NCBI GenBank assembly: GCA_026168455.1
Contig: CM047427.1
Location: 60,465,249 to 60,529,248, forward strand
DNA: 64,000 nucleotides
Origin: Theocolax elegans
Lineage: Eukaryota > Arthropoda > Insecta > Hymenoptera > Cerocephalidae
Reading direction: 5' to 3'
Position numbers and translations under genes: made by a program. Positions 14,406-27,865 of this stretch are shown here, in pieces (within the stretch, counting starts at the first letter, position 1; each line of letters starts with the position of its first letter). The notes beneath the pieces were generated by a model. That model was not told where the DNA came from and did not search any database. It worked only from the letters and a program-made list of their open reading frames with translations.

Positions 14406-14529
14406 TAGTTCGATACAAGTGCGTTAATGTGATTTGATCCTCGTATGGCCTTTCACCCTCGCTTTGCTCGGGCGCAAACCTCCATACGAGGATCAAATCA
14501 CATTTACGCACTAGTATCGAAATGTACTA
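14406..14529. repeat. Short foldback repeat
   Basis: Two arms, 14406-14448 and 14482-14529, are reverse complements with few mismatches. The core arm sequence is GTGATTTGATCCTCGTATGG. They flank a GC-rich loop of about 33 bases containing CCCTCGCTTTGCTCGGGC. Base composition is clearly richer in G and C than the surroundings, and the GC-rich stretch extends left to about 14310. It resembles a small non-autonomous transposon or a transposon end; no transposase is present. Confidence 0.6.
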
Positions 14530-15109
14530 TTTTTGCAAAAAATACAAGTTATTTTTTTTAGATAATATATAGCTATATATAACGAAAAAAACTGGTTATC
14601 GGGAAAAAGTGACACTAATATAATACTTTATAAATACTACCATCTCCAAATTTATTTAAAATGATTCTCAAAAATACTTCTTATGGTCTATTTCATTTTT
14701 CTTGAAAGTTCTAACTTTTATATCCAGGTATTGAGAGCATAAAAATATTGTATATTTTCGCCATCGTATGGACGAAATTATTTTCAATCACAGAGTGATT
14801 GTAAACAAGAATTAATTTACGAATATAAGTTATAAACAAATTTAAAAAAAATATACTCATTCACCCTTTGAATATAAAAAGTGTACAATTTTTATTTCTA
14901 TGAAAAATCTACAAAGAATTGTTATTCGAAACAAAGCACTTGTTGAAAATACATTGTACAATGGGACTTGCATCAATCGGCAAAGAATGTTTGGATCGAA
15001 CTCGTTATCTGGAATCTCCGCGCAGGTTACCATTTCACCGATCTACCAAACCCCTACAGTTTTCGGTAAATACTGAAATATAATTTTAAATAGGTATAAG
15101 TATATAAGA

Positions 15110-15313
15110 GGCTTGCAATGGCTCGAGTCAGTTAGGACTTTGGGTTCGTAATCTGCAGGTCCCAGGCCCCGGTTGATTGATACAACCACCACTGGGGAAT
15201 GTATTTTCAACACGTGCTTTCTTCTTGAAGACATCTTATGACTCTGTCGCTGATTAGCACCAACTTGGGAGCATAAAAAGACCGACGTTATAAAATAATA
15301 ACAAAAAAAAAAT
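15110..15313 (+). mobile_element. tRNA-related SINE-like unit
   Basis: A GC-richer block opens with a degenerate tRNA-like head: an A-box-like TGGCTCGAGTCAGTTAGG, an anticodon-arm-like GGTTCGTAATC, and a T-arm-like GGTTGATTGATAC at roughly tRNA spacing. A unique body of about 110 bases follows, ending in an A-rich tail at about 15289-15313. That order of head, body and tail is typical of tRNA-derived SINEs. The cloverleaf is too degraded for a functional tRNA, and I could not confirm flanking duplications. Confidence 0.4.
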
Positions 15314-15418
15314 AAAGTAAAATTCAAAGTCAATCTAACAGTGTGTAATTAGAAATTGATTGAAGGTATCGGTATCTCGAAAGTTAGTTAAAAACTCGCG
15401 TATGACTCGACAAGAAAG

Positions 15419-15523
15419 AACATTTTTAATTACGTGCTTACTTCTTTTTCTTTCTTCTTAATCTCGTTACACTTGAACGAAGAAAGAAAAAAGAAGAAGT
15501 AAGCATGTAATTGAAAATGTAAA
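15419..15523. repeat. Inverted repeat (purine/pyrimidine-biased hairpin)
   Basis: The left arm contains AATTACGTGCTTACTTC followed by a pyrimidine tract. The right arm carries the matching purine tract and GAAGTAAGCATGTAATT. Arms are about 40 bases with a spacer of roughly 20 bases. No coding content is visible. It may be a small MITE remnant. Confidence 0.5.
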
Positions 15524-16109
15524 AGTAAGTAAAAATTAGCAAAAAATATGAAACTAAAAATCTGATAAAAAAATCGTACGTTATTAAGCTTAACTAATAC
15601 AGAATAAGCTCACAAAGCGAATGTATCTAAATAATTAATTTTAAATTAATTAATAATAAATATATTGACTTCATAAGTATAACTATAGGGTACAAAAATC
15701 GAGCTTTGTGAGTTATGACTAGTAACCAGTGACCACCCTAGAAATCTCAATGGCTTGTATAAGTATATAATTATTGAAAAAATTAAAAAGAATTTTCTTC
15801 AAAAGGAAGCAAACGTATTGTTAATAAAAGTTAATAGCGATACTAATTTTTATGTATGTCACATATCTTAATATTAAAAAACAGTACAATTGTACTGGTG
15901 TGTTACAAACACCTATATACTATACTGTACATATTATATAGATTTCAAATAATCAGATATTCGAATATTTTTGTATAAACTCGATTATCGAATGAATTAT
16001 CGATTATTTGTAGTTCTGATGAAATTTAGAGGGAAAAGAAAGAACAGTAAAAAAGTGAATAAGCTAAAACTGGTACAAGTACAATAGATGTATATCTATA
16101 TATAATAAT

Positions 16110-16709
16110 TAGTATATACTAGCGCGTGAGACTGTCAGAGTGAGATAAGCTGACGAAGAGGACGAGTCCGCGGACGATCGTACATACGAGCCCTTGTCTT
16201 GTGCCCTTGAAGGAATACAAGTCCGCCTGCAGACTGCAGAGGGAGTTAACTCAGTTGACAAGATTTTTAAAAACCTGGAACGCCGGAACCGCGTATCACG
16301 TGATCTAAAGCTCTCGCGGCACAGCTCGCCAATCGGAAGCACCGATACGTCTCATATCGTTCCCATATCTTTTCCCACAATTAACTCGAATTGTCGAAAA
16401 ATTATAAAAATTTCGAACAAATTTGTGTTGTATTTTGTGTTGAGATGAAAGATTCAAAAATTTGACGACATACGCCACGAAATTACCAAAATACAGGACC
16501 ATAATCGAATTGTGCATTGTAAACACGCCGTATATTTTGGGAGAATTTCGCGGAAATTAGCAGGGAGAGCCCGCGTCTGCCCCTCCAGAACTCCGGAGCC
16601 CTGAGCCGAGCCTGTGCAGTCGCGGTATACTCAGCTTGGGAGAGCTGCTGTTGCGGGTTGCGACGTGAAGATTTCCCGCGCGTTCGTGATACGAGACTAA
16701 ACTCGGACG
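16110..16709 (+). promoter_or_regulatory. Probable Rif1 promoter and 5' leader
   Basis: The 600 bases before the Rif1 start codon are much richer in G, C and CpG than the rest of the intergenic DNA, as is common at insect housekeeping promoters. I see no TATA box at a fixed distance and cannot place the transcription start. Short open frames here on both strands look like by-products of GC content. Confidence 0.35.
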
Positions 16710-19700
16710 ATGGCGACAAATCTCCAGAAGGTGATGAAGACGCTTAGGGATGCGAGTACGACCGATTGCAAGGCACTCGCTTTGACTACTTTCAGAAGGT
16801 ACATAACGTAACATCTAGCAATATCCCATTTTTTATTTTTACCCTTTTTTATTAATCTGTTGCGCGTCCGTATGTATACTCAAATCGACGATGAGCTTCG
16901 ATCATCGAATCCCTTGGATCGTATTTTTAACAACTATTTCTGCTTTTACACACAATTTATTTATTTAATTATTTCTTTATCCTTAGAGAGTTTTTTTAAC
17001 CCTGTTGAGATGAGACGTACTCTCGTTGCTTTCCTCGTTTTAACTTCGCCAACAAACTCCAATTTCTTTTCTCTTTTCCTTTTTATCCAGTAGTTATTCT
17101 AGTTAATTATAATATTTTTACTTGTAATTATATTCATATTCGCGCGAATCAACTAAAAAAATTTATTTTATTTCACTAAAATGTTTACAATTCTGTTTTT
17201 TATTATTGTTTCTAGTTCCATATTTAATTAATTTTACAATAATTTAGATTGTTGTATCATTATTTTAATTATGATTATTTTTAGTATACTAAATATTGAG
17301 AAATTTATACTATCATTTATTTAATAATACTTTACTACTTCTCTTTAACCCCCTTAAGTACACCAAAATACATTTTTCTATTCCTATATTTTATATTAAA
17401 CTTTTTATTAGCTTTCAAAAAATTCTTCTTTTTATAATTATTTCAATGTGTACTTACATATAAGTATTCAAAATTTAAATTAATTTTTCAATTATATTTT
17501 CTCTTTTACTAAAAGTACCTATATAGATTATTTTAATTATGATCATATTCTCAATCTTTAAACCACAATACTGACTTTGTTTTATATTATTTGATACTTT
17601 TATACCATACATAACAATTAAAAGAAATATTAAATTCATACTGTAATCATCAATTGCAACCATAATTTGTATTAATTGTTATGAATTCAATTTTATTATG
17701 AATTTGATTTTTCAATTTCTAAAACAATAGTTTTTTTAGTTTAATGTTTAATCATGCCATTCTGTAAGATAGTTCAAGTATTGATTTTTAAGAAACTATT
17801 TCTTTTTTCTAATTGTATGAACATTATTAAAATAACTAGCTTTACTTATTGTATATATTGTGGTAAAAAAATAAATAATATAACATGACTTTTTATACAA
17901 ATGTAAATTTTATAATAAAAATTAATAAATATTATAATTATTTATTTATAGAACATATTTTGATGATGCAAAAACTTTAAAAGCTTTAAAAGATGAAGAA
18001 ATTTCTGATCTTTGCATGTCACTTATTCATGCAAGTATTACAGAAGATGATAAACTATACAATGAGATATGCCGTACACTTGATGTTGTCTTACCTGAAA
18101 CAGAAAACAAGAATTTTGACTTCTTTCAATCAATTCTACAAATTAATCGAAAGAAAAGGTTTTTATTTTATTCTATAACTAAAGGAATTATCATAAAGCA
18201 ATTATTATTTATTCTATTTGATAAATTAAAAATACTGATAATTCATTTATTCAAAACATTCTAATCTTTTATGATTTTAACATTTAATAATTCTACTTTT
18301 AGACTTAAGATACTTATATCTTTGAGCATTTTAAAAGATGAAACAATAGCAAAAGTTGCCAATAAGCCATCGTTAATAGATTTCTTCAACAATTGTTTTC
18401 AATCAATTCAACAAAAATCAATGACCTGGCTTTCACCTGAAAATGCAGATAATGAAATTTTACTTAAAAATATTGAAAACAAAAACTTAAATGAAAATGA
18501 AATATTAGAGGAAAAAATTATTGAGTACTCCTTGAATTTACTTGGGAGGTTGTGTAATTTTTCTTCACTAGGTTTAAATGCTCGTCAGTTTGATACAATT
18601 ATTATGGATAAAGTTGTACCATTAGCTTATATGGGCTATCGAAAGCAAAGACGTGCAGCATTAATTAGTCTGCAACAAGCCATTAAATATGATCTTGGTA
18701 TACGAGTTAGGTCAATCCAGCGAGAAATCTGGGAAAAATATAAGTCAACACTTCAGAGTGTTTACTGCAAACGCATGACTTTATTAGTAAATATATGTGA
18801 TCAGGATTGGGCTACTCAATGGGAAACCAGTATTACTTTAATTGGTACAGATCTTCATCGAGGTTCTGGTTTAGTTAACAGTCTTTTAAAAGTTGAGGAA
18901 CTTGCATTTAAGTCAGCTGATACAAACCGAAGGTAAGCAAGTATAAATTATGATTTAGACATTATTTATTTCATTTAAACATATAATATATTATATAATT
19001 ATATTTATTTTTAAATAATTAAATATTACAGACAAGCTTTCATATCATGGAAATTGCTAATAGATAACTTTGCTCTGGATCAACGTGAATTAGCAACATC
19101 TAGGCGCATAAAACTCCTATGCGTTCCTTTGAATGCAAAAAATAGTAAAACTGAATTAATGGTACTAACAAAAATGGAAGTTTGGTGGCATTTAATTTAC
19201 AAAGTTTATCCCAGCATAGCTGAGTGCATTGATCCTGTTTTAATTCCATTTTTAAATTTATGTTTTGGTCCATTTGGTGATAAGCCACTTTTCATTCATA
19301 AGACTGATGGTACTGTTTCATTGGGAAAGAAATTTTTTAAGACACAAGTTTTTGCTATTGAAGCTTTCATACAATTAATAGTAAAAAATGAGGATCAAAC
19401 GAATATTACATCTTCTGTAGAAAAATTACCTAATCCAATTAGTACTTCAGTTTTTGAAAGTATTCATAAAATATTTATTTATTGCTTTGGTGAAATTCTA
19501 CTTATCTTAGCTGATGAAGACATTAAAAATAAAACTCACATTTATACTGTCCTTTGGAATAGTATTATTAGGAGGATAGAAGAGTATGATAAAATGAAAG
19601 TTAGTACACTTTTTTAAATTTTTATTATTTCATATATATTTTAAATTTTGTAAATTACTTCCAGGTTTTAATGTATAAAGAAATGATGAATGTATTTAAA

Positions 19701-22700
19701 GAATTGCTTGAAAATCGTTTTTATAAGAAATCAATGATCAGAGAATTCTTTTTTAATATTGTATTACAAAATTTTGATAATATTGCAAATAAAATGCATT
19801 TTACAGAACATATTCTGTGGGATCTAAAAGAAGCAATATTACAAGTAGACAATTTCCCTTACTTTACCAGGTGAGTCTTTCAAATAAATTAAAAGTGATT
19901 TATATTTTATACAACATAACATTCAATAATTTTAATGAAATTCTTTTTTATAAGGGACCATTATCAATCAATTGAGACATTGATGTGGCATCTTATTAAA
20001 CCAAAAGATTCACATGTTTATTATCCACAAACCCTAGAAGTGATGCAACAAACGATAAACATTTTGGACAAAGCCAAAAAAATTAATACTAATATGTAAG
20101 AATATGTTTGATTATCAAATTTCAAATACTTCTAATACTTACTAATTAAAACTATTTAAACGTTTCGCAGGTCTGCAGTTTGTGAAATTTGGTGTATTCT
20201 TGCTAAAATATCAAAACAATATGCAGACTCTCAAACCATTAATGAAGGTACTTTTATACAACCTAATTTTAATACAATAGAAAGTATTATTGCATTTCCC
20301 TTCATGGATATATTCATAGATGATCATACTCAAGTAAGTGTTTCATTTTTTAAAATTAAATTTTTTTCTGGATTTCTAATTTTATATATGTATATTTATA
20401 AAAGTTAAAAACCATGGCTGAAACATGGAAGGACTTGTACCAGCAATTTGACTTTCAAGCTCAATTAATAGTTTCTGTTCAAACCAATGAAATCTTAGAA
20501 AAAACGTCAAACATGATTATAGCAGCTTTGAAGAAAGATAAAAAGTGCTGCGACCTAGCAAGTATTTGTGTCGATGCATTGGTGAATACTGCAAACTATA
20601 CTAGTTTACCTTCCAGTCAGTAAAATTTTGTTTAATATATATATATGTCATATCAAAGCTTTACTAACTGTTCTCTTAAATTTGTAGACAAAGAAGTGCC
20701 AGCAATTGTTCTACTATTAAAAGACTTGACTTTCCAGTGCCTCAGATCAAATAGTTTTGCAACTGAAAGGGTTCTCAAAGCTCTGTCTGCCTTCCTACTG
20801 CGGAGTTTTAATCGTAATGTAGAGATATCTGCTCAGTACCTGAAAATTGTTGAACCTACCATAAAATATATGCTTGTGAAAGTTGATGACACTAGCCTTG
20901 AGAGGGAAATAACAAATACTTGGAGTACCATTGTGGGAATTTTCAAAAACCTCCAAAAATCGTTGAATTTTGAACTCCTTACTTGTTATAAGAAAACCCT
21001 TGTTCTAGCTATGTTACACTTAAACAAAGAAATATCTTCAATGGCATTTTCTATTATAGATTTAAAAGATAATGTTGACGAAAAATCTAAGAAGGTACTG
21101 TGCCTTTTTTCATATATTTAAATTTATATACGACTATGATCAGATTTTGTAAATAATGTTTAGTAAAAAAACTATATTTTTTAATGTTTTATAAGTAAAT
21201 AAGTACTTTATTATTTAATAGATGTTAGAAGATATTATGAACGACCTTAAAGAAACATCTCTAAAAAATAATTTTGAACCTGCTGGAACAAAGGAAAAGT
21301 CGAAGAAAATACAGAATATACACGTGAAGACTATTGACAATTTTTTTATTCGAAAATCAATGAGTCCGTCAAGTGCATCATCTGCAATGCAAAAAGGAAA
21401 GGAAAATATGGGAAAAACAAAAATTGTCAACGAGGAGCCCGATTCACAAGTAAGTATTGTAAAAATATCAATCATAATATATATAATAATTACCCAAGAT
21501 TACTTAAGATTTTTATTATTGCAAAAAATGTACCATTATGAATTATTGCTTAGATACATTTTTCTACGTTACACAAGGTAGTTATAGGTTTATTTAAAAA
21601 AATGTTCTACAGTTAACATTTTTTGTCCAATTAAATATATAAAAATATTTAAAAACATGAAAAATTTATGACATACAATATAAATAGGTGCAGTTTTAAA
21701 AATAAACACATATATGTATAGTACTTTTTTTTTAAATTACGTAACATTTGTATCCAAAATGAATAAACTGTTTTTAGATATGCAAAACGAATACCTGTAA
21801 TTATTAGACTTTCACAAAGTACAAAGGCTATGACATGCAACTCCTCTCTACTTTCTAATAATTTTAGAATTATATAAGAATTCTTCATTTTGATTGTAGG
21901 ATTCACAAATAAATTTGTTTTTACAGGATTTTGTCGTAATTAATACTGACATAAACCTAGACGTGAATCGTCTAACAGAACATCAAAAAGAAATGCTTAA
22001 AAAACGAAGGGATGATATACCAGCTATGTATAACGAATTATCAGTTTCCAATACACAAGATTCTCAAGAACTCCAACGATGGTTTGATACGAAATCGTCG
22101 AAGTCACTCACTCCTGAAAAAAATCAAACAACGTCAAATAATAATGAAGTATTAAAACCTACTTCAGAGTCTACTTTACATTTTAAAAATATTGCTCAAA
22201 CGTTTAACGAATCGCCCAAAACTTTTGATAAACCTGCTAAGTGAGTACTTTTTTTAATGAAAAAAGTTAAATTAATAAAAAGGAATTAATTATACTAATA
22301 CATTATGAGAATTAATAAAATTTATATTAATTAAAGATTAATGAATATATTGATTAAAGATAAATATTTCGAATGATCTTTACTTCTGTCAAAGATATAT
22401 TAATTTTTTATTTTATCTTAAACGCCTATCGACAAATTCAACTTCCTGATCGCAATTCTTTTAAAAATATCATAGATAAATAACAGTACGAAATCTATAG
22501 CTTTCTTCGATTTCAAATAAATAATTTTATAAATATACTTCCTAAAAATAAATCGAAAAGGCAGTATTAAGTATAGATATGACTGTAAATACAACAATAC
22601 AGTTACTTCATACAATTCTAAAATTTTAATATAAAATTATTATTTTAAGAAAATTTTTTTAATATTCGTTTATTTGACTTTTTCTATATACTTTAAATAT

Positions 22701-25700
22701 TCTATTAAAAAAAAGTTAGTTCTGCGTTAAAATTATATAATAACAATTATTTAAATAAAATTAGTTCTTTCAGGTCGGTTGCTGATGCGCTTACTGTAGA
22801 GCCAATAAAGGAAGTGGAAGAAGATACAACGATAGAAGACTCGCAAAAGAAAAGCGAAACCGAGACTGCGTCGGTTGTCGTTAAAAAATTGGACTTCGAA
22901 TCGCGAGAAGAATTTCCTGAGAACGAGGAGCAAGTTTCGCCCTCGATAATCGATCAGCCGAAAATGCGACGGAGGATAGTCATCGATGATAACAATGGTA
23001 CAGATTTACATTTTTTAAATATAAAAACTGGTTGCAACTTGCCAGCAAATCATGCGTTTTAATGTAAAGTATTGATTGTTTGTAAAAATTAGTATTTCGA
23101 TTAAGAATTCTTTCAATTCAAAAGTTGTTAATCAGTTTTTCTGCGAAATGTTTTCGATGGACATTAGTTTTATTGATTTCTATTTATAAAATTAAGTAAA
23201 ATATACTTTCAATTTTCTACATAACCTAAAAATTAAATATATTTCTATCATATGTTCTTTATATGTCAGCGCGGGAATCATTCATAATTTAAACGTCTGA
23301 CATTAATTTAAGAATAAGATATATTTATTATTATTTATGTGTATGTGTGTGTATATATATATAATAAATTTAAACAATTTTTTTATGATAAGCAAATAAT
23401 TTTGTAAGATTTCTTTAACATCGATTGTATGTTGACCTAATTATCTGAATAATGATGATTCAAACATTCCATTTGCAGTCAGTGCACAAGAAAAAAATGT
23501 AAGAACTACTCGTCGTTCATTGCAACCACTGCGAGGACTTAGAAGGTTCAACAGCAATGAACAATTAAATAAGCGTGGCAGGAAACGACGAAATTCGGAA
23601 AGCAACTCCGAAGGCATGTTAAATATTGAACGGGAAAAAAGACCACGTCGTGAAAATACACCAGATGTTCTTACGACCAATACCGAGACTAACAAAAATA
23701 ATGAAGATAAGAGCACGGTAAAAAAATATTCCATTTTTTAGATAAAGTTATTTAAAATTAGTTGAATTATAATATCAAAATTTATAAATATTCAAACATT
23801 TATTTAATATATAGAATTCTGGAGATAAAAAGTATTCAAAACGACAATTAATTGAGATGTCACGTTTAAAAATCGATATGAAGTTTGAATGTTTACCTAG
23901 TCGGCGTAGTCTTAAACTTAACGAAACTTCCGCTAACGAAAAAAAAACATCTATCAAAGATGATAAAGTTAAGGATGACAAATCTACTTCTCTATTTGAA
24001 ATTGAAACGAACCATCAGCATCAGAAAAGGCGGTCGATAAAAGGAAGTTCTACATTTATGCCAAAAATCGATGAGAAAGAAGCAGTAAACCATAAAAAAG
24101 AAAATGGAAATAAGAAAATGGTATCAGAAAATTCAGAAACGGGTAAAGGTCGTAAATCGCTGCGCGGAAATACAGAAACTACATTAAAAAAGAGTGAGGT
24201 GGTTGAGGAAACGCAAGAAGAGGTTGTCATTGAAGATGTTTCAACGCCAATTGATAGTGCAACGAAACCTGAAGACATTTCTGGTAATTAAATATTTATT
24301 TATTATTTTGTTATAATATGACTATAAAACATTTTACTTATTTTAAAATTGTATTTTCAGTAACAAATTGTTCAATAACTGAAGTTGATGATAATGAAGT
24401 TACAGAAATTGCATCGTCACAAGATTCGGACATTGTGGAAAGTTCACAGGAACTTAATATGAATTCAAAAATGAATAAGGTGCAGTGTTTCATTAAAATT
24501 AAGAAAATGGAAATACTACAAGTAAAGTTTATGTTATTATTAAGTTTATGTTTGAAGCATTTCATTCATTAGAATTTTATTAGAACATTTACTGGTCTCC
24601 ATTTCACAAACTAAATGTATTTCTTGTAGCTTTTTTTAAAGAGGTAGTTTGATATAATTTTAATTTATATTTCAGAGTACAAAAATTGTTGAAGAATTTG
24701 CTAACACAGAAGAAAAAGTTATTCAAGAGACGCCTGTCGATGCTAATGAAACATCTATATCAATTATTCCAGCAACTGTTGAACCAGAAAAACCAGAGAT
24801 TCAACCTGAAACAAAAAAGATTGAATCAAATTTAAGTAAGTTAAATTAATCTAACAATAATTAAATTTTTTTATTTTTAACAAAGTAATTTTAATTACGA
24901 AATACTAAAAGATAACGTTGTTATAATTTGTATGCGAAACAGTACAAGGTAAACCTGCAATTCCAAGTAGTCATAGCTCATCGCCAAAGAGTTCACATTC
25001 TCGATTATTTAGAGCAAAAGGTTTTCCTTTACAAAATCGTGCTGCACAAATGTTGGGCCTCGTGACGAAACACTCAATTGCCGAAAAGCTTACAATGGCT
25101 TCCGAAATTGATGTTACTGGAACTGACGAGCTCACCATTGTTCCTCTACCCAAGAAAGACAAATCCATTAAGGAAATTGAACGAGTGTCTAGCCCCAGCA
25201 GTGGAGCCAGCAGTCGGCAAGTGAAAATGTTTAATAATATGAATAATACTTTAAGGCAAGAACAACAACGCACGTTCTGTAACTTACGGAATAACGGTGA
25301 ACGGATATCACCAAAGCTTGACAAGCATGATCGAGATCACGATGAAGGCTCAAAAGAAATTGAAAATGAAATTATAAGCGCACCCGCAAATGAATCACCA
25401 AATGGAAAATTGAAGAAAGAACTTCCATTACTTGAATGGTCCAGCGCTAATCCTCCCTCACTTACTGCTTCGCCAAGTGTCAGTATTCTTAAAAAGCAGG
25501 AAGTCGACATAGATACGCCCAATAAAGTAAGATTTTTTTATGTATTCACATTGTGATGATTTAAATATTAACCACAAGTACTTATTTTTTTTATAGAAAA
25601 AACGCGTAAGTTTTGCCGACCCCCCGGTATCTCGAGAGATGAATTACGAAATATTGACTGAATCGTCATCTCCTCCGAAACTCGAAAAACTTCCAACGAA

Positions 25701-27865
25701 TCGTAGTCCCATTGCACGAAAAGAAATCAAGAGGTTCTCCAAATTACGACTAATTTTAACTGATTACGAAAAGCTAGAGAAGGAAAACGAACTAGCTAAT
25801 GCAAATAATACTGAAGAGAAGTCTATTGATTCCGAAGTCAATGATGTTGTTAACGATTCCAACAAAGTGTTTAACACAGAACCGGATAAAAAACTATGTA
25901 AATATATATTATTTATAAATGTTAATATAAAAATTAATAAGTATAAAATAAATAATAATGATTTAATGATGAAATATAAATTTAAACTTTTTTATAGCTT
26001 CAGTTTTGACTGAAATAGAAGAGTTAAAAAATACTGAGGTTGAAGATAGCGCTATTGGTCATACAGAAGATGTAGATATGTTTGTGGATAATAGCAACGT
26101 TTTGGTAGTCGAAGGCATCGAAATTGCAAAAACATCAACACAGAACGATCAAAATAATTCTTCTATTAAGCTCGAATCCATTAATCTGTCTAATATTCTT
26201 CAGAAGTCCGTTTCTCTAGAGGATACGGTTGTCGTTGAAAACTTATCTTCGAGTATCGAAAGCATATCGAATACAACAGACATAGCAGCAAAAACCTATT
26301 CTCAATGTAGTGCGGATCAAGCCGACACGTTACCCGTAACTGATTCAGTATTCTCGACCCACCCACTTAGTCAAGAAACACAAAATAGGTTAGTGATGTA
26401 CGAATTTACTAACTACGATTATTTCTTTCCTCGTTCGTAATAATAGTTTTTAAATGGGTGATTTTTAAAATTTATAAAAGAAAAAATAATTATAATTACA
26501 AATTCTTACGGTTTATTAATATATCCATGCGCTATGTTCATTTAAAATGTTGTATTGTAGAGTAAATACATGATTAAAATTTTATTTCAATGCTTATATT
26601 ACTTTTAGTGTCGCTGAACTGATCGAACCAGATAAATTAGACTCCACATTACCGGTGTATCCATCGCTCATATCCTGCAGTGATGCTGTTGATATCGTAA
26701 GCGCTGATCTTGTCGATCCCTCATTCTCGTGCAATATTGCAGAGCATCTGTCCCTTAAATCCATTCGATCGGTGGGTGACTTAGCCCAGTTAACAGAACG
26801 TGACATCAATCGGTTACCGATAAGGAGACCAAAATTATCGTGCGTGAAGAAAGCACTTTCGAGATACGAAGAACAACTAATTAACAAAACACCTGATCGA
26901 AAATTGATAAAATTCGTATCCTCGAGTACGCCGCTAGGTAATAAACGCCAAGACAAGGTCAATTCGGACCATGATTCGTTCGAAGCACTTATTAAAAACA
27001 GCAGCGATACAAGTGATATTGGTGTCTTAGATCTATACGAAGGTAAAAAGCCTAAAAAAAGGCATTCTACAGATAACTCTGTGCAGACGAGTCCTGCAAA
27101 AAAATCAAAAAAGATCGATGAGGAGAGCTGTTTGGAGTTGATGGAAAGGTGCGATTATGAATTCCTCGTTAAAGCTTTTGTTAAAATTCTTAAAGGACAT
27201 AAGGTATGTTTCTATAATTTGCATGGTGTACTTTGTGTAAAATAACCTTCATTTATAATTATATTAAATTTTCTTTTTTAAAGGAAAAAGAATTGAAAAA
27301 AGGTGGTCTTAAAAGATTAGGTTTAAGCGAAGAGAACGATAGTCAAGCTTCTATTAAACAATCATCAACATCTACAGGACTCGATACAGTACTTCAAGTA
27401 CTACCACACGCTTTTGACGACAATGAGGAATTTATCGATACAGTTCTAGAAATTTATAAAAGTAGACTAAGAGCTGAGACAATTTTAAACCTTTTCAAGC
27501 CAGAAGAAATTAAGAATGCCATAACAAATAAGTTCGAATCTAGTGAATTATTGAAAATGTTGGTTAATAATATGTTGCAAGAAAATGAAATGGTTATAAA
27601 TAAGGCTCTTACTGACACAAATGATTTACAAACGTTATTAAACAGAGTACCAATTGAAACTTTAATTGATCATGTAAGCACCAGAGATGAGTTAGAATCT
27701 GAAAGTCTCTTGAATATTATTCTGGAAAATAATACTAAAAAACTGACTGATAATACAAAACAGTTGATGTTTAAGATATTGACAGAAAAAATCGATATTT
27801 GTGAACTTTCCGATATGTACAATAAGGCTATAAAGTTAAAAGTACAGAATTTGCAGCGAAAATGA
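16710..27865 (+). CDS. Rif1: Telomere-associated protein Rif1
   Basis: Rif1 controls replication timing and genome stability by bringing protein phosphatase 1 to chromatin. Exons: 16710-16798, 17952-18158, 18303-18932, 19032-19599, 19665-19870, 19955-20095, 20171-20333, 20405-20615, 20688-21094, 21222-21449, 21927-22240, 22774-22997, 23479-23717, 23815-24283, 24361-24479, 24676-24835, 24943-25526, 25597-25897, 25998-26388, 26609-27203 and 27284-27865. The sum is 6,828 nt (2,275 aa) with all phases compatible. The N-terminal half is helical and HEAT-like. LTEHQKEMLKKRRDDIPAM closes it, as in animal Rif1. The middle is polar, Ser/Lys/Glu-rich and likely disordered. PP1-docking motifs SILK (residues 1639-1642) and RVSF (1656-1659) follow, then a conserved C-terminal block with LTERDINRLPIRRPKL. 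The start ATG has a good context (CGGACGATGG) and is followed by a conventional first exon. Identity is firm; exon borders were read by eye. Confidence 0.92.
25482..25614 (+). other. Rif1: PP1-docking motifs SILK and RVSF of Rif1
   Basis: SILK is encoded at 25482-25493, near the end of one exon. RVSF is encoded at 25603-25614, six bases into the next. A 70-base intron (25527-25596) lies between them. In the spliced protein the motifs are 13 residues apart, in the SILK-then-RVxF order known from animal Rif1. These motifs bind the PP1 catalytic subunit. Ser/Thr residues nearby could be phosphorylated to regulate docking, but that is inference. Confidence 0.85.
26609..27203 (+). other. Rif1: Rif1 C-terminal conserved region (coding exon)
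   Basis: This exon encodes the segment from SDAVDIVSADLVDPSF through LTERDINRLPIRRPKL and SCVKKALSRYEEQ, then a basic KKPKKRH/KKSKK stretch that could act as a nuclear localisation signal. The INRLPI(R)RPK block resembles the C-terminal domain shared by animal Rif1 proteins. The function of that domain in DNA or protein binding is known from vertebrates and inferred here. Confidence 0.7.

Larger units (their letters stand above)
13347..16709. other. Intergenic region between Plp and Rif1
   Basis: This stretch holds the Plp 3' UTR (to about 13.7 kb), AT-rich sequence without a credible coding region, a short foldback at 14406-14529, a SINE-like unit near 15110-15313, a hairpin at about 15419-15523, and from about 16110 the GC-richer Rif1 upstream region. 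I see no protein gene in it on either strand. Confidence 0.6.

Noticed and set aside
16158..16190. CTGACGA in the Rif1 leader as a hammerhead core
   Set aside because: No GAAA follows a proper stem II; only one of the required blocks is present.
16194..16448. Open frame upstream of Rif1 (84 codons)
   Set aside because: No recognisable domain, no splice-compatible link to Rif1, and it lies in GC-rich leader DNA where stops are rare.
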